This document shows positions 56,558 to 63,702 of a stretch of DNA of 64,000 nucleotides, piece after piece. The notes under the pieces are model-generated. The model saw only the letters and a program-made list of their open reading frames with translations. It had not been told where the DNA came from and made no database searches. Position numbers and translations under genes: made by a program. The stretch's first letter is position 1; every line of letters begins with the position of its first letter. This DNA comes from Miltoncostaea sp963770865. Its GTDB lineage: Bacteria; Actinomycetota; Thermoleophilia; Miltoncostaeales; Miltoncostaeaceae. Location of the stretch: positions 283,971 through 347,970 of the forward strand of contig CAVYRD010000010.1 of NCBI GenBank assembly GCA_963770865.1. The letters run 5' to 3'.

Positions 56558-59527
56558 ATGTTGACGCTATGCGCCGCCAAGGGGCCCGACTACTACGAGC
56601 GACCCGAGTTCGCCCGCGACGACTACTACTCCGGGCGCGGTCAGGTTCGCGGCGAGTGGGCGGGGCGTGGAGCGGAGGCACTCGGCCTGTCGGGTCCTCC
56701 TGACGAGGGGGACCTCGGGGTGCTCCTCGACGGCCGTGATCCGGCGAGCGGCGCGGTGCTCGCCGGCAGCGCGCGCCGCGCCGGCGGCAACGTCGCCTTC
56801 GACCTGACCTTCGCCGCGCCCAAGAGCGTGAGCGTGCTGGCGGCGGTCGGGGGCGAGGTTGTTCGGGGGGCGGTGCTGGATGCGCACGCGGCGGGCGTCC
56901 GGGCCGGCCTCGACTATCTGGAGCGCCACGCCTGCTTCGTGCGCCGTGGCCGCAACGGGGTGACGGTCCTTCCGGCAGAAGGATTCGTCGGAGCTACCTA
57001 CGTCCACGAGATGGCCCGCTCGGGTGATCCCCACCTGCACGCGCATCTCGTGATCGCCAATCGGGTGAGGGGAGAGGACGGGCGCTGGAGTGCCCCCGAC
57101 ATGCGCCCGGTCTACGCCCACGCCAAGACCGCTGGCACGATCGCCGACGCGGTGATGCGCGCCGAGCTCTCACGAAGCCTTGGCGTGGAGTGGGGTCCGG
57201 TCACCAACGGCATCGCCGAGCTGGTCGCCGTGCCCACTGAGGTGCGCGAGCACTTCTCGGCCCGCCACGCCGAGATCATGGAGGAGGCGACCGCCCGCGG
57301 GCTCACCTCGCGCGCTGGGCTGGCAGCGATCCAGCGCGAAACGCGCGACCGAAAGAGGGTGATCGCGCGCGAGGAGGCGGTGGCCGGCTGGCGTGCCCGC
57401 GCCGCTGAGCACGGCTTCGGCGGGCACGAGCTTCGCCACACCCTCGGGCGCGCGTTCACCGTCACCCCGTCGGACTACACCCAGCGCCTTCGCGCACAGG
57501 CGAGGCGCATGCTCGGCCCCGAGGGCCTCACCCGTCAGAGCTCGACCTTCACCCGCCGCGAGGTGATCCAGCAGCTCGCCGACGTCCATCCGGAGGGCGC
57601 ACCGCCCGGACGCCTCGAGCGCCTCGCCGACGACTTCCTCGCCCGCGCCTGCGTCGCGCTGACGCGCGCGGGAGATGACACCAACCCTGGTCACCGTGAG
57701 ACGCTCTACACCACCCCCGACATGCTGCGCGCCGAGGTGCGCCTGCTCGACGCGGCCACCGGCCGTGATCCGAAGGGCCCGGTGGTCGCCGACACTTGTG
57801 CGCTCGACGCGGTGATCGCCGCGCGGCCTACGCTCGGCGCCGACCAGGAGACGGCGGTGCGCCGCCTCACCACGGGCGAGGATCGCGTCCGAGTGATGGA
57901 GGCCCGCGCCGGCACCGGCAAGACCTTCACCCTCGCCGCCGTGCGCGAGGCCTACGAGCGATCCGGTGTCGCGGTCATCGGCGTCGCCTGGCAGGGCCAG
58001 GCGGCAGACGTCCTCCAGCGCGAGGCGGGCATCGCCTCCCAGACCGCCGCCCGTCTCCTGCGCCGGATTGAGCGGGAAGGGGACGACGCCATCCCCAGCC
58101 ACTCCGTCGTCGTGGTGGACGAGGCCTCGGTGATGCCGACGCGAGCATTGGAACGCCTCGCCCATGCCGCCGCCTGGCGTTCGGCGCGCCTGGTGATCGT
58201 CGGCGACCGGGCACAGCTTCCCTCGATCGAGGCCGGCGGCGGCTTCGCCGCGCTCGCCGATCGCCTCGGCGCGGTTGAGCTGGTCGAGAACCGCCGCCAG
58301 CAGACCGAGCTGCAGCGCGATGTCGCGCGCCACTTGGCCGAGGGTCGCGCCGCCGACGCGGTGGCTCTGCTCGCCGAGAGCGGGCGCCTCCAGTCCTTCG
58401 ACGATGCCCGCGACGCACGCGTCGCGCTTGTCACTGCCTGGGCGCAGGCAGAGCTCGACTCGCCCGGGCGCAACCTGATGCTCGCCCACGATCGCCACGA
58501 CGTCGCCGAGCTGAACCGCATCGCGCACGAGTGGCGTGAGCAATGGGGCTTCATCTCGGATCGACGAATCGTCGTCGCGGGAACCGAGTGGGCGATCGGC
58601 GATCGGATGGTGTGCCGCAGAAACGACTACTCGCTGGGTGTGCGCAACGGCACCCAGGGGACGGTGATCGACCTCGGCCGGAACGCCGAGCACCTGGATC
58701 TCCACACCGACCACGGCGAGACGATCCGTATCCCGGCCGACTACCTGGCCCATGCCCGCCACGGCTACGCCCTCACCGGGCACGCCTCTCAAGGAGAGTC
58801 GGTCGATCGCACCTTCGTCCTTGCGAGCCCCGAGCGCGGGGGAGCAGCGTGGGCCTACGTCGCAGGATCACGCCAGCGCCATGACCTCCAGGTCTTCGTC
58901 GTCCACCACGAGGCGGAGGACGTCGAGGAGGCCCTCGCGCGTGCCTGGTCGCGCTCGCAGGCAAAGTCGCTCGCGCTCGACCTGGTTGATCCCGCGCCCC
59001 GGAATGCGGCGATGGACGCGGCGCGTGGCGAGATCATGGCGGCGACGCCCGAGCGTCTCGTTGCACGGCGCGAAGAGTTACGAGCTGCCCTCGATGAGAC
59101 CCGCAGTCGCATGACCGCGACCGATGGGAACTTCCGGGCACGTCGCGCCGAGGCGGCGCGGGCCCTGGAGCGGGCTGAAGACGGGGGGCGCGACGCCGAG
59201 CGGCGCGTCAGCCATCTGTCTGAGCAGCTCGCCGAGACTCCGCTCTGGCGCCGGCGCGAGCGCGCCGGGCTGCGGGACGATCTCGCGCGGGCAAGAGGGG
59301 AGGTCCATCGCCACCGTGCGCAGGCCGGGGCGGCGCGCGCGGAGCTGGCGCGGTTCGGGCCGCATGGCGGGGACCCCGCCGCGAGGGCGCAACTCCTCGG
59401 CGCCGAGCTCGCAGGGGTCGAGGAGCGTGTCGCGTCGTGGCAGGCCATTGGCGATCCGCGCCGCGTGCGGGAGGTGGACGCCCGGCGCCACGATCCTCCC
59501 GGCAGGGGTCGCGGCCTGGACAGGTAG
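56558..59527 (+). CDS. MobF-family conjugative relaxase/helicase (TrwC/TraA-like)
   Basis: 989 residues. Nicks the transfer origin and unwinds the strand to be moved. The N-terminal TrwC relaxase domain (about 1-300) has DYYERPEFARDDYY with the catalytic tyrosines, FAAPKSVSVLAA and the three-His metal site in GDPHLHAHLVIAN. The RecD-like helicase domain (about 440-830) carries Walker A EARAGTGKTFTL, Walker B VVVVDEASVM, VIVGDRAQLPSIEAGG and TGHASQGESVDRTF. The C-terminus is a coiled-coil, Arg/Glu-rich region. Complete frame; no coupling protein gene is present. Confidence 0.93.
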   Translation: MLTLCAAKGPDYYERPEFARDDYYSGRGQVRGEWAGRGAEALGLSGPPDEGDLGVLLDGRDPASGAVLAGSARRAGGNVAFDLTFAAPKSVSVLAAVGGEVVRGAVLDAHAAGVRAGLDYLERHACFVRRGRNGVTVLPAEGFVGATYVHEMARSGDPHLHAHLVIANRVRGEDGRWSAPDMRPVYAHAKTAGTIADAVMRAELSRSLGVEWGPVTNGIAELVAVPTEVREHFSARHAEIMEEATARGLTSRAGLAAIQRETRDRKRVIAREEAVAGWRARAAEHGFGGHELRHTLGRAFTVTPSDYTQRLRAQARRMLGPEGLTRQSSTFTRREVIQQLADVHPEGAPPGRLERLADDFLARACVALTRAGDDTNPGHRETLYTTPDMLRAEVRLLDAATGRDPKGPVVADTCALDAVIAARPTLGADQETAVRRLTTGEDRVRVMEARAGTGKTFTLAAVREAYERSGVAVIGVAWQGQAADVLQREAGIASQTAARLLRRIEREGDDAIPSHSVVVVDEASVMPTRALERLAHAAAWRSARLVIVGDRAQLPSIEAGGGFAALADRLGAVELVENRRQQTELQRDVARHLAEGRAADAVALLAESGRLQSFDDARDARVALVTAWAQAELDSPGRNLMLAHDRHDVAELNRIAHEWREQWGFISDRRIVVAGTEWAIGDRMVCRRNDYSLGVRNGTQGTVIDLGRNAEHLDLHTDHGETIRIPADYLAHARHGYALTGHASQGESVDRTFVLASPERGGAAWAYVAGSRQRHDLQVFVVHHEAEDVEEALARAWSRSQAKSLALDLVDPAPRNAAMDAARGEIMAATPERLVARREELRAALDETRSRMTATDGNFRARRAEAARALERAEDGGRDAERRVSHLSEQLAETPLWRRRERAGLRDDLARARGEVHRHRAQAGAARAELARFGPHGGDPAARAQLLGAELAGVEERVASWQAIGDPRRVREVDARRHDPPGRGRGLDR

Positions 59528-59550
59528 CCGGGCGCGTCTGAGGGCGCGGG

Positions 59551-59556
59551 TACCCT
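59551..59556 (+). promoter_or_regulatory. Candidate -10 element, leaderless type
   Basis: TACCCT, 7 bases before ATG 59564. Confidence 0.4.
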
Positions 59557-59563
59557 CGAATCA

Positions 59564-59929
59564 ATGGCACAGGACCCACCTCGACACCGCCGCCAGTGGC
59601 GGGACTACCGCACGCCGAGGGGGCGACGGCCGGTGAAGGAGTTCCTCGATGATCTACCCGACGAGGACGCCGCGGCGATCGCCGCCGCCATGAAGGACGT
59701 GCTGGTGAGCGGACTCGCCGTCGCTCGGCATCTTCGCGGAGACATCTACGAAGTGCGCGCCGACGCCGATCGGGTGATCTACCGGATCCTCTTCGCCACC
59801 GAGGGGCGCTACTCGCAGGTGTTCCTGGCCCTGGAGGGCTTCAAGAAGAAGACCCAGAAGACGCCGCCGGAGACGATCCGCCTCGCGGAGCGGCGCCTCG
59901 CGAGCTGGCGCGGTCGGGGTGGCGGATAG
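59564..59929 (+). CDS. RelE/HigB-type toxin (phage Gp49-like)
   Basis: 121 residues. RGRRPVKEFLDDLPDEDAAAIAAAM, LRGDIYEVRADADRVIYRILFA and FLALEGFKKKTQKTPPETIRLAERR follow the Gp49/HigB pattern of mRNA interferases, with the basic FKKKTQKTP active-site strand. The next gene encodes an XRE antitoxin, so this is a toxin-first (HigBA-order) module that could stabilise the element. Confidence 0.85.
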   Translation: MAQDPPRHRRQWRDYRTPRGRRPVKEFLDDLPDEDAAAIAAAMKDVLVSGLAVARHLRGDIYEVRADADRVIYRILFATEGRYSQVFLALEGFKKKTQKTPPETIRLAERRLASWRGRGGG

Positions 59930-59972
59930 CCAAGGGCCGTCCGAGGCGTTCTCTGCGCTAGACTGCGAACGG

Positions 59973-59990
59973 TATCTCTCCGATGAGATA
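59973..59990. promoter_or_regulatory. Candidate operator (TATCTC-N6-GAGATA)
   Basis: A perfect 6-bp-arm dyad between toxin and antitoxin genes, 9 bases after a -10-like TAGACT (59959-59964). It would let the antitoxin control its own second promoter. Confidence 0.55.
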
Positions 59991-60017
59991 AGACCAGGGA
60001 GCACAAGGAGCATCGCG

Positions 60018-60329
60018 ATGGCCGGCAACAGGGACCTCCTCGATGAGCTGATCGACGAGCGCGCGGCCTCGAACCCCGCCTTTCCGGGGATGGTCGAGGC
60101 GGCCTACGAGAGGCGCCGGCTCCTGCGCGCGCTGGCAAAGCGGCGCGAGGAGCTCGGCCTGTCCCAGACGCAGGTCGCCGCGCGCATGGGCACATCCCAG
60201 TCGTCGGTCGCGCGCCTCGAGAGCGGCGAGGCCGACGCGCGCCTGTCCACGATCGAGCGCTTCTCGGTGGCGCTCGGAGTACGCCTGAACTGGAGCCTCG
60301 ACGATGCCCCGAGTCCGTCGCAGCGCTGA
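60018..60329 (+). CDS. XRE-family antitoxin (HigA-like)
   Basis: 103 residues. A helical N-terminus LLDELIDERAASNPAF, then the helix-turn-helix LAKRREELGLSQTQVAARMGTSQSSVARLESGEADARLSTIERFSVALG, described here in segments: recognition helix in QSSVARLES. AAGGAG is 8 bases before ATG 60018. It follows the RelE-like toxin and overlaps the next regulator by 26 bases. Confidence 0.88.
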   Translation: MAGNRDLLDELIDERAASNPAFPGMVEAAYERRRLLRALAKRREELGLSQTQVAARMGTSQSSVARLESGEADARLSTIERFSVALGVRLNWSLDDAPSPSQR

Positions 60330-60573
60330 TCGGGTCTACCAGCGCGAGCGCGCCCGCCTCGATCTCTTCGAGGCGATCGCCCGCGAGGTGATCCTCCGGC
60401 GGGGAGAGCTCGGGCTGACCCAGAAGAAGCTCGCCGAGCGCGTCGGCACGAGCCACTCGGCGATCTCGCGCCTCGAGAGCGGCCAGCATCGCGCCTCAAT
60501 CGCCACGCTCGAGAGGGTGGGCGAGGCCCTCGGTCTGCGGCTTGTGGTGAGCCTGGAGCCCGTCACCGCCTGA
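60304..60573 (+). CDS. Second XRE-type helix-turn-helix protein
   Basis: 89 residues. LRRGELGLTQKKLAERVGTS and HSAISRLESGQHRASIATL are a second, related XRE domain, similar in layout to the antitoxin before it. The ATG at 60304 lies inside the antitoxin frame, so the two are co-translated. It may be a duplicated antitoxin, or a regulator of the mobility genes. Confidence 0.8.
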   Translation: MPRVRRSADRVYQRERARLDLFEAIAREVILRRGELGLTQKKLAERVGTSHSAISRLESGQHRASIATLERVGEALGLRLVVSLEPVTA

Positions 60574-60601
60574 GCCGCGCGGGTGGCGCTACCTGGGGCG
60601 C

Positions 60602-60615
60602 TGGACAGTCCACTG
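60602..60615. promoter_or_regulatory. Overlapping small palindromes, candidate operator
   Basis: TGGAC-A-GTCCA (60602-60612) overlaps CAGT-CC-ACTG (60606-60615), upstream of a CATACT (-10-like) and the double-HTH gene. Confidence 0.35.
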
Positions 60616-60686
60616 TAAACGCGCGCATACTGGCACGGTGGACCAGAGCCTCGTCACCGTTCCTCTTGTGCGGCAGTCTGTCGCCC

Positions 60687-61124
60687 ATGAGCAGAGAACC
60701 ACCTCAGCCAGTCCTGACGATCGACGAGGTCGCCGACTGGCTCGGCATGCACCGCAACTCGGTTCACCGCGCCGCCCGGCAGGGCCGGCTTCCGGCGCGG
60801 CGAGTGGGCAAGGAGTGGCGCTTCCTCGCCGAGGCCGTCGCCGCCCGCTGGACGCCGGGCCGCCGGCTTCGGGGGCCGGCGGAGCCGGTGCTCGCGGAGC
60901 CGGCGTTTCCCGAGTCGCCGATCGAGCTCTCGGCGCTCGAGGCGGCCGAGTTCCTGCGCGTCGAGCCCACCACGATCTACCACGAGGCCGCCGCCAGCCG
61001 CCTTCCGGCCTGGAAGGAGGGTCAGGAGTGGCGCACCAGCGCCGCGGCGCTCCGGCAGTACCTGGCCGCCGACCCCGATCCGGCCGGGCGCTACGTGCGC
61101 AACGGAGGGCAGGACAAGCAGTAG
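60687..61124 (+). CDS. Protein with two excisionase-type (HTH_17) DNA-binding domains
   Basis: 145 residues with two MerR/Xis-like winged helices in tandem: VLTIDEVADWLGMHRNSVHRAARQG...VGKEWRF (about 8-48) and LSALEAAEFLRVEPTTIYHEAA...WKEGQEWRT (about 82-120). Such domains bend DNA at att sites or act as regulators. ATG 60687 is the conserved-looking start, although the ribosome-binding site is weak. Probably an architectural or excision factor of the element. Confidence 0.8.
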   Translation: MSREPPQPVLTIDEVADWLGMHRNSVHRAARQGRLPARRVGKEWRFLAEAVAARWTPGRRLRGPAEPVLAEPAFPESPIELSALEAAEFLRVEPTTIYHEAAASRLPAWKEGQEWRTSAAALRQYLAADPDPAGRYVRNGGQDKQ

Positions 61125-61134
61125 GACCCGACTG

Positions 61135-62026
61135 GTGAGGCGCCGCCAGCCGCGGGCCTCCTCGGAGCACTACCGGGTCAAGGCGGTCGAGCAGACGCTT
61201 CAGATCCTCGACGTGTTGGCCGAGACGCCCGACCTTGCTCTCCCCGAGATCGCTGAGCGGATCGGCCTCGCCACCCCGAATGCCCACAAGCTGATCCTGC
61301 ACCTCCAAGAAGCAGGGCTGGTCGAGACCGGCCTCGTCACCAAGCGCTATCGCCTCGGCGCCGGCCGCCTGGCCCGTCTCACCGAGCGCGCCCTCGCGAC
61401 CACCAGCCCCTGGGAGGCCTTCCGCGGCAGCGTGCCGGCCCTGCGCGAGGCTGACCGGCATGCCGGGCCTCATCGCCGTGCTGGCCGGATCACGGGCCGT
61501 CTACGTCGAGCAGATCCGCGGCCCCGCCGACGCGGCCGGCCGCGCCTTTCCGGCCCACGCCACCGCCCTCGGCAAGGCGCTCCTGGCAGAGGCCCCCGCC
61601 TCGGTGCTCGACGAGGTGGTGCTCGACGCCTGGAGCGCGCGCACGATCACCGATCGCGCGGACCTGGAGGCAGAGCTCGCCCGCACCCGCGAGCGCGGCT
61701 GGGCCCTCGAGGACGGCGAGCTCGACCTGCCCCGCCGCTCGATCGGGGCGGTGGTGCGCGACCACTCGGGCGTCGCGGTGGCGGCGGTCGGGATCGGCCA
61801 CCTCGCCACGCGCCTCCCCGACGAGAGGCTGCCCGAACTGGCGACGGCCGTCCTCTCGGAGGCGCGGCGGATCACCGACGCCCTCGGCGGGGCGCTCGGC
61901 GCCCTCGGACCGCCGCGCCTCGCGGTGACGGTGCTCGGGGCGGTGGAACCCCCGGTGCCGCCGGCGCCGCGAAGCGATACCCCGGAGGGGCGGCCCCGGG
62001 CGAGGCAGAGCCGAGCGGGCGGATAG
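61135..62026 (+). CDS. IclR-family transcriptional regulator, one frame break
   Basis: About 296 residues after removing one surplus base near 61448-61454. The N-terminal winged helix (VKAVEQTLQILDVLAETPDLALPEIAERIGLAT, cited in parts: recognition region TPNAHKLILHLQ) is intact. The effector domain continues in the next frame as TGMPGLIAVLAGSRAVYVEQ, FPAHATALGKALLA and ALEDGELDLPRRSIGAVVRD. A length of 3n+1 supports a one-base insertion. The effector-domain end lacks the usual Cys motif. GTG 61135. Confidence 0.75.
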
Positions 62027-62029
62027 GCG

Positions 62030-62398
62030 GTGCCGGACCGGCTGGCATCGGCGCTCGTCGGGGAGCTGCTCGCGCTCTCCGACGAGGACCTTCGCCCGCT
62101 GGCCGAGCGCCTGGCGCCGTTTCTCGCGGGAGGGGAGCCGGCCGTGCGCCTTCCTCAGCGTCGACGAGGCCGCGCGGCGCCTGGGCGTCCATCCCAACAC
62201 GGTCTATCGGATGATCGTCGGCGGGCGGCTGCGCGCCGTGCGCGCGGGGCGCCTGTGGCGCATCCCCGAGGGCGAGCTCGCCCGGGTCGAGCCGGGGCCG
62301 CCGGCGACACCGCGGGCACGGGCCCGCGGTCGCCGCCCCGCTCGTCGCGGCGCTTCGGCGATCTGGTCCGAGAGCTGCCCTACGCTGGGCCGGTATGA
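62030..62398 (+). CDS. Excisionase-like helix-turn-helix protein, two compensating frame breaks
   Basis: About 122 residues. N-terminus LVGELLALSDEDLRPLAERLAPFLAG, then a break near 62144-62150 into the frame reading FLSVDEAARRLGVHPNTVYRMI and GGRLRAVRAGRLWRIPEGEL, an Xis-type winged helix, and a second break near 62310-62345 back to the first frame for FGDLVRELPYAGPV and the stop. The stop overlaps the integrase ATG (ATGA), as expected for an xis-int pair. Confidence 0.7.
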   Translation: MPDRLASALVGELLALSDEDLRPLAERLAPFLAGGEPAVRLPQRRRGRAAPGRPSQHGLSDDRRRAAARRARGAPVAHPRGRARPGRAGAAGDTAGTGPRSPPRSSRRFGDLVRELPYAGPV

Positions 62399-63669
62399 GC
62401 GTCCATCGCGAGACCCTGCCGAGCGGCCGGCGCGTCTACCGGGTGCGCTGGCGCGACGGCGATCGCAATCGCTCGCGCTCGTTCGAGCGGCGCGCGGACG
62501 CGGAGGAGTTCGACGCCGACGAGCGCCGGCGCCAGCGCATGGGCGCGCACGCGCCGGCCGAGCCCTCGCGCGAGCGCCTCGACGCCTGGCTCGAGACCTG
62601 GGTCCGCCGCGACGGGGTGGCCTGGGCGCGCTCAACGCGCCTTCACCGGGCCTCGGTGATGGACAAGTGGCTGGCGCCGCTGATCGGAGGGGTGCGGCTG
62701 CGCGATCTGGGCCGCGCGCGAGTGCGGGAGTGGCGCGCCGAGATGCTCGACCGCGGGGCGACCAACGCGACGGCGAACGGCGCCATGAGGGTGCTGTCGG
62801 CGGCGCTCGGGGCGGCGGTCGCCGACGGCCTGATCCCGGCCAACCCGTGCCTGGGGATCAAGCGCCTGCCGCACACGCCCGCGCCGGCGCGGCCCCTGTC
62901 GCCGCTCGAGGCCGAGCGCCTGCGGGCGGAGCTGCCCACCCTGCGCGATCAGGTGCTCTGGGGCCTCATGGCCTACGCCGGCCTGCGACCGGAGGAGGCG
63001 CTCGCGCTTCGCTGGGGCGACGTCGGGGCCACCCTCCACGTGCATCGCGCCTACACCCACGGCGAGCACAAGGACACCAAGACCGGCCGCGCCCGGAGCG
63101 TGGCGGTGATCGGCCCGCTGGCCGACGACCTCGCCGCCTGGCGCGAGCGCACCGAGTGGGCCGAGCCGGCGGACCTGGTCTGCCCGAGCCTCGGCCGCGC
63201 CGACCGCCCCGCCGACGCGCGGCGCCAGGGCGGGTTCCTCCACCTGAGCAACTGGCGCAACCGGGCCTTCGCGCCGGCCGCCGCGCGCGCGGGCCTGGCG
63301 GGCGTGATCCCGTACAACGGCCGCGACACCTTCGCGAGCCTTCTCATCTACGAGGGGCGGCCGCCGATCCTGGTGGCCGCGGCGCTCGGGCACGGCGACA
63401 CACAGACGCTCTGGCGCCACTACGCGGGAGTCTTCGCGGAGGCCGAGCTGGGCGTCCGCGTGCCCATCGGCGAGGCCGTCGCGACGGCCCGCGCGGCCCT
63501 GGCGTGGGAACGAAATGTTCCCACGTCGTTCCCACGGCGCCCTTCTGAGGGGCTCTCCGAGGGCCGTCCGAGGGCTCAGAAATCGCTCTCAGCAGGGAAA
63601 ACGCCAGTGCGCGCGGCAGGATTCGAACCTGCGACTTCTGGCTCCGGAGGCCAGCGCTCTATCCACTGA
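62395..63669 (+). CDS. int: Tyrosine site-specific integrase; frame crosses att core
   Basis: 424 residues in the integrated state. An arm-binding-type N-terminus (VYRVRWRDGDRNRSRSFERR), a SAM-like core-binding domain, and the catalytic domain: Arg in YAGLRPEEALALRWGD, Lys in EHKDTKTGRARSV, YNGRDTFASLLI (box II, normally His-x-x-Arg, here Tyr at the His position), LGHGDTQTLWRHY with His and the nucleophile Tyr in HYAGVF. The last 21 codons read through the 44-bp att core and part of the tRNA antisense, ending GSGGQRSIH. A -10-like TACGCT (62381-62386) sits 8 bases before the ATG, so it may also have its own promoter. Confidence 0.92.
   Translation: MSVHRETLPSGRRVYRVRWRDGDRNRSRSFERRADAEEFDADERRRQRMGAHAPAEPSRERLDAWLETWVRRDGVAWARSTRLHRASVMDKWLAPLIGGVRLRDLGRARVREWRAEMLDRGATNATANGAMRVLSAALGAAVADGLIPANPCLGIKRLPHTPAPARPLSPLEAERLRAELPTLRDQVLWGLMAYAGLRPEEALALRWGDVGATLHVHRAYTHGEHKDTKTGRARSVAVIGPLADDLAAWRERTEWAEPADLVCPSLGRADRPADARRQGGFLHLSNWRNRAFAPAAARAGLAGVIPYNGRDTFASLLIYEGRPPILVAAALGHGDTQTLWRHYAGVFAEAELGVRVPIGEAVATARAALAWERNVPTSFPRRPSEGLSEGRPRAQKSLSAGKTPVRAAGFEPATSGSGGQRSIH
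63504..63536. repeat. Right arm-type repeats (three GTTCCCAC copies)
   Basis: GTGGGAAC at 63504-63511 faces GTTCCCAC at 63517-63524 (perfect 8-bp dyad, 5-base spacer), with a further direct copy at 63528-63535. The direct pair matches the left-end pair at 48820-48840. They lie 70 bp inside attR and within the integrase gene. Confidence 0.65.
63606..63649 (+). repeat. attR: 44-bp core within tRNA-Arg(CCG)
   Basis: Identical to attL at 48668-48711. Crossing-over occurred within the 3' half of the tRNA gene; the tRNA stays whole at this end. Confidence 0.95.
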
Positions 63670-63680
63670 GCTACGCGCGC
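63608..63680 (-). tRNA. tRNA-Arg, anticodon CCG
   Basis: 73 bases on the minus strand. The acceptor GCGCGCG pairs with CGCGCGC; the D arm has GTAGCTCAGTGGATAGAGC, the anticodon stem CTGGC/GCCAG holds loop CTCCGGA with anticodon CCG, and the T arm is GCAGG-TTCGAAT-CCTGC. Discriminator A; CCA is not encoded. It is the integration target of the element. Confidence 0.97.
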
Positions 63681-63689
63681 AGCGGCCGG

Positions 63690-63695
63690 TAGCTT
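63690..63695 (+). promoter_or_regulatory. Candidate -10 element, leaderless type
   Basis: TAGCTT, 7 bases before ATG 63703, just beyond the 5' end of the tRNA on the other strand. Confidence 0.35.
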
Positions 63696-63702
63696 AGACC
63701 AC

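Larger units (their letters stand above)
48668..63649. mobile_element. Integrative mobilisable element inserted in tRNA-Arg(CCG)
   Basis: About 15 kb between perfect 44-bp att repeats. The right end holds a tyrosine integrase next to the intact tRNA; inside are excisionase-like proteins, a MobF relaxase/helicase, a toxin-antitoxin pair and an IS110 transposase. No FtsK/TraB-type DNA pump, VirB4/VirD4 or replication initiator is visible, so it is probably mobilised by another element's machinery. Cargo: two ZIP transporters, an FTR1 permease, two universal stress proteins, a chromate-transporter remnant and an IclR regulator. Several stretches have less extreme codon use than the surrounding chromosome. 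Confidence 0.9.

Noticed and set aside
60602..60615. A LexA/SOS box
   Set aside because: The dyads do not match the GAAC-N4-GTTC type used by actinobacteria; kept only as an unspecified operator candidate.
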